Part shown: one piece after another, positions 21,692 to 34,253 of the stretch
Layout: every line of letters starts with the position of its first letter
How positions within the stretch are numbered: the first letter of the stretch is position 1
NCBI GenBank assembly: GCA_030407005.1
Contig: JAUDYN010000006.1
Location: 1,116,001 to 1,180,000 of the forward strand
Reading direction: 5' to 3'
Length of the DNA stretch: 64,000 bases
Source of the DNA: Desarmillaria ectypa
Lineage: Eukaryota; Basidiomycota; Agaricomycetes; Agaricales; Physalacriaceae
Program-made: the position numbers and the translations under genes
The notes under the pieces: model-generated
Seen by the model: only the letters and a program-made list of their open reading frames with translations
What the model was told of the DNA's origin: nothing
Databases searched by the model: none

Positions 21692-24587
21692 TCATACTTC
21701 AGGTGCATCAACAGCCGTCTTCTCCGAGTCCATCGAAGGCCTGCGTAACGGCCAATTTATGTTACTGAGTCTTTCCGCGATATTCCAACACAACGTCGGT
21801 GCAGGTAATCGATCCCAGACCTTGTCCAAAAGCTCGAACGATAACCTATACCAACGATGGTCTAGCTGCTTGGTTTCCCATGATGTCATGATACACCAGA
21901 GGATGAGAACGCCGGTGGCTAACCAGGCGCTACCCACGAACATTCGGACGGACAAGTTGGAGGCGGTAAAACACATAAGACTGAACGCGGCCAGGAATAA
22001 GACCATACTGGGTTCGAGTCAGCGCACGTTGAAGAAGACTGATTTCAAGAAATACTTACGCCCACATGAGTAGAGCATAAGGCAGACCATACAAGATAGC
22101 AAGAGTCTCCAGACCGGTCTTGTTGTGTTTTTGTGAGCGAAGAAATAGCCACTAGGACACATCAGAGGGGTTTGAGGAGAGACAAACGCGAGGACTTACT
22201 GCTTCCTCAGAGGAGTCGCGCGTCTTGGACCGATTCTTCCGAATCAGAAGCAAGCCCAGAATGATGCTGCCGATACTTGCGATGATTGAGGTGTAACTCG
22301 ATATTTGGGCGGGTGACCGTCCTGCGTTATCACTAGATTCATCGACGCTCTGAATGGCCAGGAAAGCGACGTTGGCATTGAGTAAAACGGTAGACTGTAG
22401 ATGCATTAGGCCGGATCTAGGATCCAATAAATGTCACTCACATAAAGGATGAACTCTTGCCACTCGGTATTGAGCTTCTCGATGAAGATAGTCCAAGACA
22501 CTTTGCTGACGAGTCCGTCACCCCAGATCTTCTCGAGGGAAGCGAGATGAATGTCGGGTGCAAAGAATAACAATGGGGATAGCAAGGCAACGAGGGCCGT
22601 ACGTTTGGATTTCCGTCCGTAAACTGACTTTTCGCGCTCAAGCCGGGCACCAGGCTGTCCGTGGAAGTTGTAAAATCGTTGTTGGACTATGAGAATATAA
22701 GTCTTGCCTCGTCAGTTATACTTCCACGGGCCTACCGAAAATATACATGAAACGACCTGTCGAACGGTCAGTTCATAGACAACTTGTCGCATGCGTAATT
22801 GACATTCACCTATGCTGCACACTGAACCCGGGAGCCCTCTTTGGCCTTTTTTAACGGATTCTGGGGTATATTTGAGGAGGCATTCGGAGAGAAAAACATC
22901 CATCCTTACTCCTGATAGTATTCGTAAGAGCTAGCATAGGTTGTAGGTCCATCACACCGTAGGGAGAGTTGGCCGTGGGTGAAGTCATGGTATCTGTAAA
23001 GTCTGGTCAAACATAGCACATAATTCTAGTCGTACAAGATAAACCTCCAAGACAGTAGATCAGGACATCCTTGAGTTCATCAATGATATCTTCGGTCATC
23101 TCCAGACATGTGGGGAACAACTGACAGTGATACCTAGCCAGCATGAGCTTCAAATCAACCATCTAAGCAGGTACATACCAGTACTGCGCCTCTATTTCGT
23201 GACCAATATGGGACTGTTCGGTGACGCCATCGACTTCGTTACATCTGTTGAGATAGGTGGAATTGAAGTCATCCAGCCAAAAGATAGACCGATCATCATG
23301 GCTTGCAAGGTAGTACGCGCAACAAATACTACCGTTATCTGGGTCTCGAATAATGTCAAACACAAGATCAACATTGGGATATATGTTGATGCCCTTTGCC
23401 CGTATATAGTCTTCCATATCGACCATGAACTTCGTAATGAGTTCCAACTTATCCGGATCGTAGAGGTTGATATCCGTGAATATCCTTGGTAGCAAACATC
23501 CGGAGGATATCATAGCGTCATGATAGTTACCAGTGCACGGGGACACCTTCCTCTCGTGAACGAAATAGCGAGCACCTTCAGGGTGCACATACGTTAACCA
23601 ATCGTCGTAACAATGGTCGCTATACCGGTAAATCAGATATGAACCATGAGGAGGAAGGGTGGCTAACGTACGGACGAAAAGAAATTGTCAGAGCATCAAT
23701 CCAGTAGTCTGTCCGGTTGGGGGCTCTGCGCCACGCATATGAGCAGAAGCAAGAAGAGATACCAAAGGGACCACAAACACGAGTTCTCTCTCATATCTTT
23801 GAATCTGTTCAGGCGCCAAGGGCCAGAAGGCGGGATAGGCAGCACTCAACGTAGTAACGTTGCCCGGTATAGCACAATCCGGTGCATCGTGCCGTAGAGA
23901 AGGTGTTAGCTGAATTACAGGAATTGCAGTACCGGGCTTCAGAGCAGGGGTTGTCCCGATCCCTGAGCTAGGTCGGGAGCTCGAGAGCTGATGGGAGGAT
24001 GAGTTTACAGGATGGGTGTATGCGGTTAAATTGGATGTCGAATGGTTGATATTTTGAGACGACCGTGAGACATTTGAGTAGGAGTATGCACGTATAGAAT
24101 CCTGGTCAGTTGGTGTCTGCGCGATGGACGAAGGTCGGGAACCGTGACGGGGTAGACGTCGAGTTGACAGGTTTACGTGGGAGTAGTCGTCCAAATGTAT
24201 CTGGGAGCGACTTGTCATGGGTGTATTAGGGCGCAGAACGGTAGCATCCAGCGAGTAAAGTGAAGGATTTTCGACAGAGATGCCGACTGGAGACTCTGGG
24301 ACATGGCTGCTACACACCACCCTCGAAACCGGTTCCGCGTCGTCTACCGTCATCATAGCGCAATACGTGAGATCCTGGTGGGTGGACTGAAGCAAGGAAT
24401 GATCGTGAATACATCGTGGGTCTTTAAAGGAGGCTCTGTCATGTCGAACTTGAATACATGAAAAGCGCCGGAATGAGCGCACCAAGAAAGACCAGAACGC
24501 GAGGATGACCTTCAACGGAGAGCGACCAACGGCATAAATACGAAGACGGTTTCGTAGAGCCTTCAGCAGCAGCAGAAATAACGGCAT
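21692..24587 (-). CDS. WW-like membrane protein, copy B
   Basis: The start is put at ATG 24587 (MPLFLLLLKALRNRL) because copy C has its ATG at the same aligned place. Exon 1 encodes about 280 residues: a basic hydrophobic start, then a Ser/Pro/Thr-rich disordered region with HVNLSTRRLPRHGSR shared with C. ERYERELVFV and DYWIDALTISFRP follow. The WW-like segment is DDWLTYVHPEGARYFVHERK; the second WW tryptophan is absent. Then come DRSIFWLDDFNSTY and the exon pair ending EIEAQYW/YHCQLFPTC. Membrane segments follow (LLNANVAFLAI, SIIASIGSIILGLLLI, LFLAAFSLMCFTAS, WLATGVLILWCIMTSW) before the stop at 21692. Exons near 22700-23050 are only partly resolved, and one exon there may be frame-damaged. 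Function unknown. Confidence 0.7.
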
Positions 24588-24989
24588 CAATCTGGGACCA
24601 GCGACAAGGTCGACGCACAAAGGTAAGTTGCATTGAGCATGCCCCAGGGCTTGGTGCATAGCCACTGCCAAGCTTCGATCAAGCGATCATTGTGAAAAAT
24701 TTAGGAAAATATTTGCTGCCGCGGAAATGCTTGCGCCGTTCATGCCGAAGATTTCTCTGGGACATCAGCCATTTCCCCCAGATTGACCGAATCCTGGAGT
24801 TGGTGTTCTCACCGACCCCCGAATTTCCCTTAGGCCATCCTATGTTCGTAGCTCTTTCTTGGTGAATGTACACATGCCACGCCAAGGCATAGATTCTCGG
24901 ATCACAGACAACTACTGATACAGAAGTTAAACCTGTATTTACAAGAAGGAAATCATCATCGCAACATGGTATACACAATCTCCTCTTAA
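24588..24989. other. Spacer between tandem copies C and B
   Basis: 402 bases between the end of C and the start of B on the minus strand; promoter of B. Nothing else seen. Confidence 0.4.
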
Positions 24990-27886
24990 TCATACACTGA
25001 TAACCGTCTCCTCCGAATCCACAGAGCCCCTGGCTTTCGTCCAACTGAGGTGGTTAATTTTCTCCACAACATGCACAGACGGTACCCGGGGTAATCTTTC
25101 CCGAACCTTGGTTCCAAACGAAGAGAGCAACTTGAACCAATGGCAGTCGCTTTGCTTGCCCTCCCACGATGTCATGATACACCAGAATATAAGAACGGCT
25201 ATTGCTAACCATGCGGTACCCACGAGCATTCGGACGGCTACGTCGGAAGCAGTGAAACACATAAGGCTGAACGCCGACAAGAAAGTGACCATACTAGATA
25301 TCTGGTTAAAACGTGGAGAAGATTAAGCAAAGGGACGGATACTTACGCCCACATGAGTAGAGCATAAGGTAAACTGTACATAATAGCCAGTGTCTCCAGA
25401 CCAGTGTAATTTCGCTTTTGCGAATGAAGGAATTGCCACTAGAGCACCATCAGACGGGTTTGAGGAGTGACGGAAAGAGACTTACTGCTTCCGTAGAGGA
25501 GTCGCCCGCCTTGGAACGATTTTTCCGAATCAGAAGCAAGCCTAATATGATACTGCCGATGCTTGCGATGATTGAGATGTAACTTGATATCTGCGCTGGA
25601 GACCGTCCTTTCTTAGCACTAGAGTTATCGACACTCTGAATGGCAAGGAAGGCGACATTGGCGTTGAGCAAAACAGCAGACTGTGCATGTGTTAGACGGA
25701 CTTGAAAAGCTACTATAGGATGCTTACATTGATGATCAAGTCTTGCCATTCACTATTGAGCTTCTCAATGAAGGCAGCCCAGCGTGTTTTGCAGACTATA
25801 CCATCCCCCCAGATCTTGTTTAGGGAAGCGAGATGAATATCGGGCGCAAAAAATAAGAGCGGCGATAGCAAAATGACGAGTGGTGTCCGTCTGGGTATTG
25901 TACCGTAAACAGACTTGTCACACTCAAGTCGGGCAGCAGGCAGTCCATGGAAGTTGTAAAATCGCTGTTGGACTAGGAATCTTAAGTCTTAGTACTATAA
26001 AGATGTTCTCGGGGGCATACATACCAAAAATGTGCATGAGACGACCTGTGAATCGGTCAATTCATGGACCAGCCTGTGAAGAACGATCACAATTTACTTA
26101 TACTGGACACCGAGCTCGGACTTTGAGCATCTCCGGAGAGAACAGTTTCTAGACCAGAAATCAATGGATATGGAACTCGGAGTTGTTCATTTCTCACCCT
26201 TAATGCTATTCGTCAGGGCAAGCATTTGTTGTAGGTCCGGAACGCCGTAAGGGCAGTTCGCTGTATCTGAAGTGATCAAATCTTTAAAGCACACTAGTCA
26301 ACACATGCTGCACAACGTCAACCACAGACCATACCTCCGATGGAATGAATCAAGATATCTCTGAGTTCGTTGATTGTATTCATGTCCATTTCCCGGCACG
26401 TAGGGAACTGTTGGCAATGATACCTGACTGCCGTCAGTGCGGAGATAAAATGCCACGACACATACTTACCAATATTGCGACTCTATCTCATAGCCAACAT
26501 GGCATGCGGCAGTTACACCTTTCACGTCATTCCATCTATCGAAATAGGTGGCGTTGAAGTCGTCCAACCAAAAGATAGACCGATCATCATGGCTTGCAAG
26601 GTAGTATGCGCAGAAGATTTCACCGTTGTCTCGAATAAGGTCAAACACAAGATCAACATTAGGATATATGTTGATGCCCTTTGCCCGTATATAGTCTTCC
26701 ATATCGACCATGAACTTCGTAATGAGTTCCAACTTATCCGGATCGTAGAGGTTGATATCCGTGAATATCCTTGGTAGCAAACATCCGAAGGATATCATAG
26801 CGTCATGATAGTTACCAGTGCATGGGGACACCTTCCTCTCGCGAACGAAGTAGCGAGCACCTTCAGGGTGCACATATGCTGCCCACTCACTAGGAACGGG
26901 GTCACTTCACAAGATGCATGATTGACAAGCACGAAAGAAGAAAAAGACGAGCGTACGGCTGAAATGAAGTTGTCAAAGGATCGATCCAGTATTCTGTTTC
27001 TTTCCATTCCCTACACCATAGATATGAGCAGAAGCACGAGCGTACACTGGAAGGGCACAAACACAAGCTCTCTTTCGTATCTTTCCACTTTGTCAGGCGC
27101 TATGGGCCAGAATTCATGATACGCGGTCATCAATGTAGTGACGTTGCCGGGGACGGCAATATCAGGACCATCGTGTGGTACAACGGGAGGAAGAGGTTGC
27201 ACTATAACTGTCAAGGTTTCGCTATCGAGACTGGGACACAGCGAGGTCGCAATCATGGAAGTGGGTCGGGGACGAGGGAGTTGGTGAGAGGACGGGTTCC
27301 CATGTGTATACATCCCCAAGTTAGGCAGCGAGTGGCGGACATTCTGAGACGACCGAGAAGCATTAGAGTAGGAATATGGATGTAGGGATCTCTGGTCAGT
27401 TGGAAGTTGCACAGTGGATGAAAGTCGGGAGCCATGGCGAGGTAGACGGCGAGTCGACAGATTTACGTGGGCGTAATCCGCCAAATTAACCTGAGATCGA
27501 CTTGTCATAGGTGTACCCGATGTCGTGACTGTGTTCAGCGAAGACTGCAAGGAATTCTCGACAGCAAAGCTGTATATGAAGTCTGAATTATCAGGTGGGA
27601 CGACACTGCGGCACACTACCATCGAGACTGGTGTCTTTCCGTCGACAGTGTCGTCCACCATCGTCATCGTGAAATCGTTGGGCCTATTGCGAGGAGGTAG
27701 GTCTCTATCATAAATGCATCGTGGGCCTTTTGCGGGGGCTCGGTCATGTAGAATGCAAGAATATCGCTGAAATTGGCGCCTGAAGAAAGACCAGAGGGCG
27801 AGGATGGTCTTCAACAGCGAGCGGCCACCTACGTGGTCATGAATGAGTCTCTGCAACGCCCTCAGTATCCATTGTAGCAGCGACAT
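24990..27886 (-). CDS. WW-like membrane protein, copy C
   Basis: Tandem paralogue of copy B in the same order. It starts MSLLQWILRALQRL at ATG 27886. The disordered region contains HVNLSTRRLPRHGSR. Then come KVERYERELVFV and EYWIDPLTTSFQP, joined by an intron to SEWAAYVHPEGARYFVRERK (WW-like). DRSIFWLDDFNATYFDRW follows, and the exon pair ending EIESQYW/YHCQQFPTC. The membrane part has LLNANVAFLAIQS, SIIASIGSIILGLLLI, LSAFSLMCFTAS and WLAIAVLIFWCIMTSW, with the stop at 24990. B and C differ markedly in the disordered half but are almost identical over 26662-26876 (see findings). No catalytic motif; function unknown. Confidence 0.75.
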
Positions 27887-28115
27887 AAGGTTCTGCCCAG
27901 TGACAAGATGAAGGTGCAGAAGCAAGTCAATGCTGTATAGTCATGTCATGGCTGGGGAGTGCATTACTCTGTATGGCACTGCCACTGGGCGGTGGAAGCG
28001 ATCGTTGAAAAAAAAAGCCACCGCGGATATCGATAAGTATCTACATGGAATAATTGCACAGCTAACGCTACAAATTTACGAGCAAATTTCTTCGACAGAC
28101 AGCGAAGGAATTGAT

Positions 28116-29670
28116 TTATGATGTAAGTGCCTCGCCCTGTTCCTGCCTCGCTCTCTTCATCATTCTTTCTGCTAGAGCGACCCAATCCTGAGGTCCATTC
28201 TCACCAACACCTCGAACCCAGTCATCAGCTACGCCTTCTTTCACGAGGTCAAACCAGACCTTCTTCAGTGTCATCTTGTTGTCGTACATGTCCTTCTCCC
28301 ATTGTGGAACCACTACTGCATCTCCTCCGAAGCTCGGAGCTGTATATGCGTACAGTTCATCACGGTAATCGAACTGTTCTGAGCCTCGGAATATGTGCCA
28401 GGCCTTCGCAATTGCTAGCGGATCTTCAGTATGGAGCTCGGCTCGGATCTGCCCATATCGCGTCACGATATCAGCGGTCTCTTTGGCTACATCTAGTTCG
28501 TGTGGGTGGGCAAAGACATGAAGAGCTGCCCGTGCTTGGGCTTCAACGATAGGGAACGGGACTACTTTTATTAAAAGTCCCAAGAAAGCAATAGTGGTCG
28601 CGGGAAAGCGAGATTGGAAGGGGAATAGATGTTGTGCCAAGGGGAAAATGTGATAGGTGGAGTTGTACAACTCTCGCGGAAGCGGAGGCACCGCTGGTGG
28701 AAGTCCAGGTACAAGGTCCTCATATGAAAGGAACGGAAAAGACATCTCGAAACCCGTAGCGAGGATGCAGTGGTCGATATTGGTCTCTTTGGATCCGTCT
28801 TCGAAAAGGACACTTCCATCATCTTCGTAACGTACAGCATGAGGCCGTACTATCAGATTGCCGTCTTCTTCTCCTGCTCCGCCCGTTATAGAGCGTATGA
28901 GGGTTTTTACATGCCTGCTAAGTTCAGCAGAAATATCGATTCCACTGGGACCGTTCCCAACAACCAGAATCTTGTCTCCAATGACATTCTGCGGACGTCG
29001 GTACCACGACGAATGAGACGCTCGCTTTTCGTGCAGCCATTTCAAGAGACCAGGAGTGTCAGGATAACGGGGTTTGCTATAATGTCCATTACACACGATG
29101 ACCCAATCAAAGTCGTGTGTCTCTCCGGTGGATAACTTGACCTTCCACTTTGAGCTCTCGGAGTCAAACTGCAGTGCAACGACTGTAGTCCGCAGACGGA
29201 TATGAGTGTTAAGACCAAAGTGTTTAGCATATGCCTGGAGATAATCTTCGACTATACGGGCGACAGGATATAGCGGGGTTGAAGGAGGGAATGGGAGACT
29301 CGTAAATGACATCGCAGGATGAGGGAGGTTGGTCGTCAAAGAGTCATAAATGGCCGAAAGGGGGGGTTGATCGTCCAAAGGCTCCGAGGGTTCCCTTTAG
29401 TTTCTATTCGTTACAACGTGGAAACTTGGGACTATAATGAAGAACTTGCCATACTCCACCGACTTGATCTCGAGCTTCGAATACTGTAGGCTTGTAGCTC
29501 CCAGACTTGTACTGCTCAGTATCCAAGACTGTTTTCAATGCTGCAAGACCCGTGGGACCCGCACCAATGATGCAGATGGTCTTATCGTCGTGCGCTGAAG
29601 TGAACCTGGAAGCTCATTGCTATGAACAAGAGACGATCGTGAACATGAGGGGCTAACCTGGGAGACTCAT
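28116..29670 (-). CDS. Flavin-containing monooxygenase (FMO1)
   Basis: FAD/NADPH-dependent monooxygenase of the FMO / N,O-FMO type. Three exons (29658-29670, 29450-29594, 28116-29394) give 478 residues; the first exon is 13 bases (MSLP). FAD site near residue 10: ICIIGAGPTGLAAL. FEARDQVGGVW follows, then the NADPH site ILVVGNGPSGIDIS and the CILATGFE motif. An end-of-family wording YNSTYHIFPLAQHLFPF is shared with FMO2 (35145-36595). Intron 2 (29395-29449) starts with GC (TATG then gcaagt); the conserved GGVW / EP join supports it. Usual substrates are soft nucleophiles (N, S); the actual substrate is unknown. Confidence 0.92.
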
Positions 29671-30373
29671 GATAATATCTAGATGCTCTAATCAGTCAAC
29701 AAAGGAAGAGAAAGGAAAGACTCAGAGCCCTAAAGGCCCAGAGGCTCGTCTTAAAAGGAGCAGAACGGAAGAATTCAAAAATGAGGGGGATCCGGTAATC
29801 GGTCCGAAACGCTGCAGCCTCGGCTGATCGATTCGTAACGTTGCGCCAGTTCGACACAAAATTGCGCCTCGCCAGTGATGTAATAAGACAACTGGAATGA
29901 AATTTTTCCAGAGTTCAAGTTTTGTCAGTTAAAATGGTCATTGAACAAATTTAGCCGCAACTCTAATTCTGAGACTTCAAAGTTCACAGAAGTCGTCACA
30001 GTAGCATACTGGCAGTTCCAGAAAAAGAAAAATATCGGATCTTGGGCTTACACCTCAACCTCGGTAAATCAATCAAGCCTCATGTGTAGGAGAAAATCAT
30101 ACCTTCCCCGCACCCTCCGGCTACTGTTTAAGGCGGTTTATTTTTCTTGAGATACCGTTCTTGAGCTTGAGCGTACATATTGCATACAAATACGAGTTGT
30201 TCTACTCTGCAGGTAGTGCCGACCAATTAGTAGTGAAAAGTACACGAGATGGTTTGAGTATTTGCTTCGACAGGAGGCGACTGCACGAAAAACTGCGGTT
30301 CGGCGGTTTCCGAATGCTCTTCGTCCTTGCAATGTTGTCAAGCCTCGTCTATTCCTAAGCTCTTACGGTCTGA

Positions 30374-30407
<34 letters not shown>

Positions 30408-30817
30408 AATGTGCACAGCTGCTCACCTGAATCATGGCCAGTCGTTTGCCTGGATTTTGAGATAAGTACGAACTGGAGCATGACGGTGACACCGAGGATA
30501 AACGGGCGAACGCGACTACAGTTGCATACTTTGGAACAGCTTTATCACCCTCAGAGAATTCTTGTGAAATCAGACTCAGTCTCCTGGAATATGCCAATGG
30601 TGTAATAGGATCTTGGCTAAATTCACAGCCACTCGGTCGGAGACGGCAAACACGTCTTGGCGCCCATTTATCTACCTTTGTTATTACTGAATCCCACTCG
30701 GGGCACAGCAACTAGTATAAACGTATCGCCTCAAGGTGCGCATGTGATCGCTGCGGTTTCGGCATAAAATCCCTCCCCGGATGCTGGTTTTCTTTCCATC
30801 CCTACGACGCACACTCA
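29671..30817. other. Intergenic stretch between FMO1 and the CYSTM gene
   Basis: No supported gene. Contains the short TCTGGY repeat at 30374-30408 and GCATAAAATC near 30762, a weak TATA-like site about 55 bases before the CYSTM start codon. Confidence 0.4.
30374..30408. repeat. TCTGGT/TCTGGC hexamer microsatellite
   Basis: About five and a half imperfect hexamer units (TCTGGT and TCTGGC in alternation) in non-coding DNA. Confidence 0.8.
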
Positions 30818-31333
30818 ATGGCTAATTACCCCCCTCCTGCAGGTAAGTCTCTGCTAGAGGATGTTCCCTTTTTATTTTCTAATACAGAATTATCAGGCCC
30901 TCCACCCAACTATCAAGGCGGCTATTATCCCCAGGTTCGTGCTTCTACGTCCAAAGGTATCATTTGCCAGAAGTTCATGTAGACAACAGCAACCTCCACA
31001 GTCATACCAAGGTAATTATACAGATAAGGGGCAGTACTACGGGCCACCTCAGGGATATCAGGGGTACCAGTCCCAGCCCCAGCCCCAGTATGCTCCGCAA
31101 CCTCAGCCGCAGACTGTCGTAGTGTAGGGCATTCTTTATCTACCCGTTCTCCAAGCCCTCATTGCCCTTGATAGTACTCAACAAGAGCGACGGAGTGATG
31201 ATGGCTGTTTGGGAGTTTGCTTGGCTTGCTTATCGGGTATGGCATGTTTCTGTTGTTTAGACGGTACGTCTTGGCATATCTAGGTTGAAGCTGTGTTTAT
31301 ATCCTTGTGATGTTTTTAATAGCTATATTTTGA
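30818..31333 (+). CDS. CYSTM-domain small membrane-associated protein
   Basis: Five exons (30818-30842, 30897-30934, 30990-31123, 31175-31263, 31323-31333) join in frame to 98 residues. The N-terminus is Pro/Tyr/Gln rich (MANYPPPAGPPPNYQGGYYP, QGYQGYQ, PQPQPQ). The C-terminus GCLGVCLACLSGMACFCCLD then AIF is a CYSTM segment, the cysteine-rich membrane tail common in eukaryotic stress-related micro-proteins. The last exon codes only four residues including the stop. The family is usually linked to stress tolerance at membranes (established for a few plant and yeast members); here that is inference. Confidence 0.85.
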
Positions 31334-32021
31334 CCTGCTACATGTGAACAACTTATTCGGCTCAGAATCTAAGCTTTGGTTCTTCGCCAGGTGTGGATGG
31401 TACCAGCAAAAAAGAGTTATTCCTATTATCTATATACCCTGTCTGTGTCACTGGCGATCCTCAGGGATACCGAGAGGTTTGGAACATTGCACGCGGGACT
31501 ACAGGAGGCGATATACGCCATGGGAGTACACTATTTCTGCATCGATGTCAAAGATCGCCTTCCCCCTTTTGCAGGACTGATCGTCAATATCCCCCAAAGT
31601 CGAGAATCTCAGTACCTCCTATGTAGACGACAGTTCTCCCAGCCTCTTTCTTAGAACATATTTCCCACATAATAAAGTACCGAACCCTTCCTTGGCAAAC
31701 ACGATAATCGAAAATGGCGTGATCATCCGGATATAGTGTGAGGCAGTAAGCGTAGGACACACCAAGTTATGAATGCTCATCTGTTCTCGACCAAGCACCT
31801 AGAAAGGGAAGCTTTTCCACTAAGCTCTTGAGACCAGGAAAACAGAACGAACATAGTATTATACCGATAGATCAGCAGAGTCATGATCCTGCTAAGTACA
31901 TGTTAAGAATATGGGTATTTGGGCTAATACACGAGTTGAATGAGTACTCAAAGTAAAATCGGAGTCATAAGCGAGGATGTCCGAAAGCCGAGTTCCAACC
32001 ACCAAGAGGTATCCGTAAGGG
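31334..32021. other. Intergenic stretch
   Basis: Open frames on the plus strand near 31344-31654 overlap in all three frames, but none carries a motif I can name. Not called. Confidence 0.35.
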
Positions 32022-32281
32022 TGCTAGCAAGCGCTAGGCGTAACCGATCAGACGCTTAGTTCACACAATGAAGTGGAGTTGAAGATGAGTTGATTAGCTT
32101 CGGGATCCCCTAATACAATGGTATGGATAGTGCTTATATACTATATTGAGTCAGTATTGTTCTACAAAGTTCCGTGGTATTCTAGTATCAGTGAGAAGAA
32201 TAGAGAAATTAAGAGAAAGTACTGGTAGCCCGAGGTCAAGGCCGAGAAGACCGAGAGCAGGCATGTGTTGACTCATGTACA
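32022..32281 (+). repeat. Dispersed repeat R, copy 1 (solo-LTR-like)
   Basis: Starts TGCTAGCAAGCGCTAGGCGT and ends GACTCATGTACA. It aligns along its length with 47756-48004: nearly identical over the first 60 bases (AACCGATCAG, CTTAGTTCACACAATGAAG) and again at the end (GTTGACTCATG). A TATATAC stretch lies inside. TG...CA ends, length about 250 bp and an internal TATA suggest a solo LTR of a Copia-like element (inference). No coding part. Confidence 0.65.
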
Positions 32282-32779
32282 ATCTGGCGAAGACCTGATA
32301 TCCACAACAGTACAGCCTTTGGCCATGCCCCTGCCCTCAGGAATTTCCCAAAAATGATGGTGGTGGTTTAATAACAGGCATACCGTGCCCGATAGCATAT
32401 CCAACATGACACCGTAATCCTTCTCGTTCGATTCGGAATTGCGCGTACGTCGTCCTCTCATCGCACCCTGAATCATCGTCCTAGTGTAAACCGTGTGTGT
32501 ATATTTAGTGAATAAATTTTTAAGCTAAGGTGACTTGGAGGTCCTTGAAGGTAATTAAACAAGTATACAGCTGAGGGATACATGTACTTAGATGAAGAAT
32601 GAAGAGACAAGTAAAGCAATATTACAAATGCGATCTAATTGGGCATACGTTGTAAGTAACGGCAACTTCAGGAGTGAAAATCCGACAGATTGGAACAAAG
32701 GAAGGGGTTGCCCATCTACATAAGACAGACCATCAGGATAGACACGCAAAATTTCCCCACCCTCCCTTTCACCGGGAGA
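32282..32779. other. Intergenic stretch, 3' flank of the C2H2 gene
   Basis: No gene supported. Confidence 0.4.
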
Positions 32780-34134
32780 TCAAGGATATCGATTTCCCTC
32801 GTACGCTCCAACGTTGAAAGATTCTGATGCGTACGCTGGGAATGCGTACTCCGAAATATCGTTTGACGAAGGCCACACTGAGCAATTCGGCATCCAGGGT
32901 CGTTGTTCTTGGACTGCAAATAGAGCATTACCTACGGGCTGCTGCGGCATGCCCAAGTTTGACGCATTCAAAGACGCCGTTTGATAGGTTTGGTAAAAGG
33001 CAGGATAAGTGCGAGAGAGAATCGAGTGTTGCAAAGGTACCGTTGTGACAAGCTGGGGTTGGTATTGGTATCCGGATGGACCAGCATTATAGGCGGGAAA
33101 AGGTGTGTTGAGCATGTTCGCGTTCGTCACTGAATCCATGGGACCGGGGCAACTGTAGGCGGGCATCGACAGTGACGCAGGATAAACAAGGCAGGGATCT
33201 TGTTGGTATCTAAGGGGACTACCTGGCGCATGAACAGGAGTAGGTGCATTAAACGTGCTCGAGATTGCTGCTACATCCGTGACTGAACCATAGGAGCACA
33301 TGGTGCCAACGTGGGAAGACGACACTGCGCATGAAGACTCATTGACGCCTGCCGGGAGGCATTCTCTTTGTGGAAGAACAGAGTCTAATTCGATATCCAA
33401 AGGAGTCCCTGCGTTCGTGGCAGGATACAATATTTTCGCTTCGGGTAGTATGCACTTGTCAGCATGTTGCAAGACAGTTGCGAAAGGAGTGAAAATGGAC
33501 TGTTCCGTGTCAGTGGTTGCGGCCTGCGAGGGTACTGATGTTGTGTGTGGAGCTGGATCCATGTCGAATAATGAAGGGCTTAGAAGGGAGGAAGGCAGAA
33601 ATTCTAGCTGGGTTTTCTCAAGGCTGGTAGCAGGAGAGTCGGAAGTATACGACAGCGACGAGCCGGAGGATTCCACCGTGGTTCCGCGTTCGTAGGCAGG
33701 TTCTTCGGACGTAGTTACGATTTCCCACTTCGAGAGTGGCACATGGTTGTGGTACTTTCTTCGATGACTGGTGATGGCGCCTTTTTTGTTGGCGCCAAAT
33801 TTACAACCCGAAGGATCCGCACATTTGTACTTTTCTTTGCCAGAGCTGAGAGATCGTGTGAATCAGCTAAAAGATAACATAAGAGATGACGAGCATACTG
33901 ATGGTCCTTGATGTGCTTGGAGAGATTGCTTTGTTGTAAGGTCGTAAGCGGGCAGCCCCAGCAGTACAGAAGGCTAGAAAACCATTGGTGCGGTTAAGCA
34001 GACGGAATGTGATTGACTCACTCCTTTTCCATCTTGGTGTGTGTTTTCAAATGCCGTTCTATGTCTACGTCCCGCGAGATTGTCGCGGTACACCAGTGAA
34101 GAGGGCACCGTGTACGTACATTCCATCTAGCCAT
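32780..34134 (-). CDS. C2H2 zinc-finger transcription factor
   Basis: Three exons (34022-34134, 33899-33973, 32780-33845) give 417 residues. Three C2H2 fingers sit in the first 100 residues: RCPLHWCTATISRD then ERHLKTH; YCWGCPLTTLQQSNLSKHIK then DH; and YKCADPSGCKFGANKKGA then ITSHRRKYH. The rest is a long Ser/Thr/Pro/Gln/Tyr-rich disordered region, likely regulatory. The start ATG 34134 gives MARWNVRTRCP. Probable nuclear DNA-binding regulator; targets unknown. It lies between the two FMO genes, so control of neighbours is possible but untested. Confidence 0.87.
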
Positions 34135-34247
34135 AAAAGCAGAAGAGACTTTCAGAGTATAGAAGTGCGGGAAAGAAGCTTGGGACGCGTCCCTCTATCC
34201 GAAGGGCAGTGGGATAAAGAAAAATGGGGGGTTGAACATGCGGGGCC

Positions 34248-34253
34248 TTTATA
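34248..34253 (-). promoter_or_regulatory. TATA box of the C2H2 gene
   Basis: TATAAA on the minus strand about 115 bases before the start codon at 34134. Confidence 0.4.

Noticed and set aside
30327..30605. Plus-strand frame with Leu-Trp/Phe repeats
   Set aside because: Produced by the TCTGGY microsatellite; no start context or conserved neighbour.
31344..31654. Open frames in all three plus-strand phases
   Set aside because: No motif, no splice support; may simply be stop-poor sequence.
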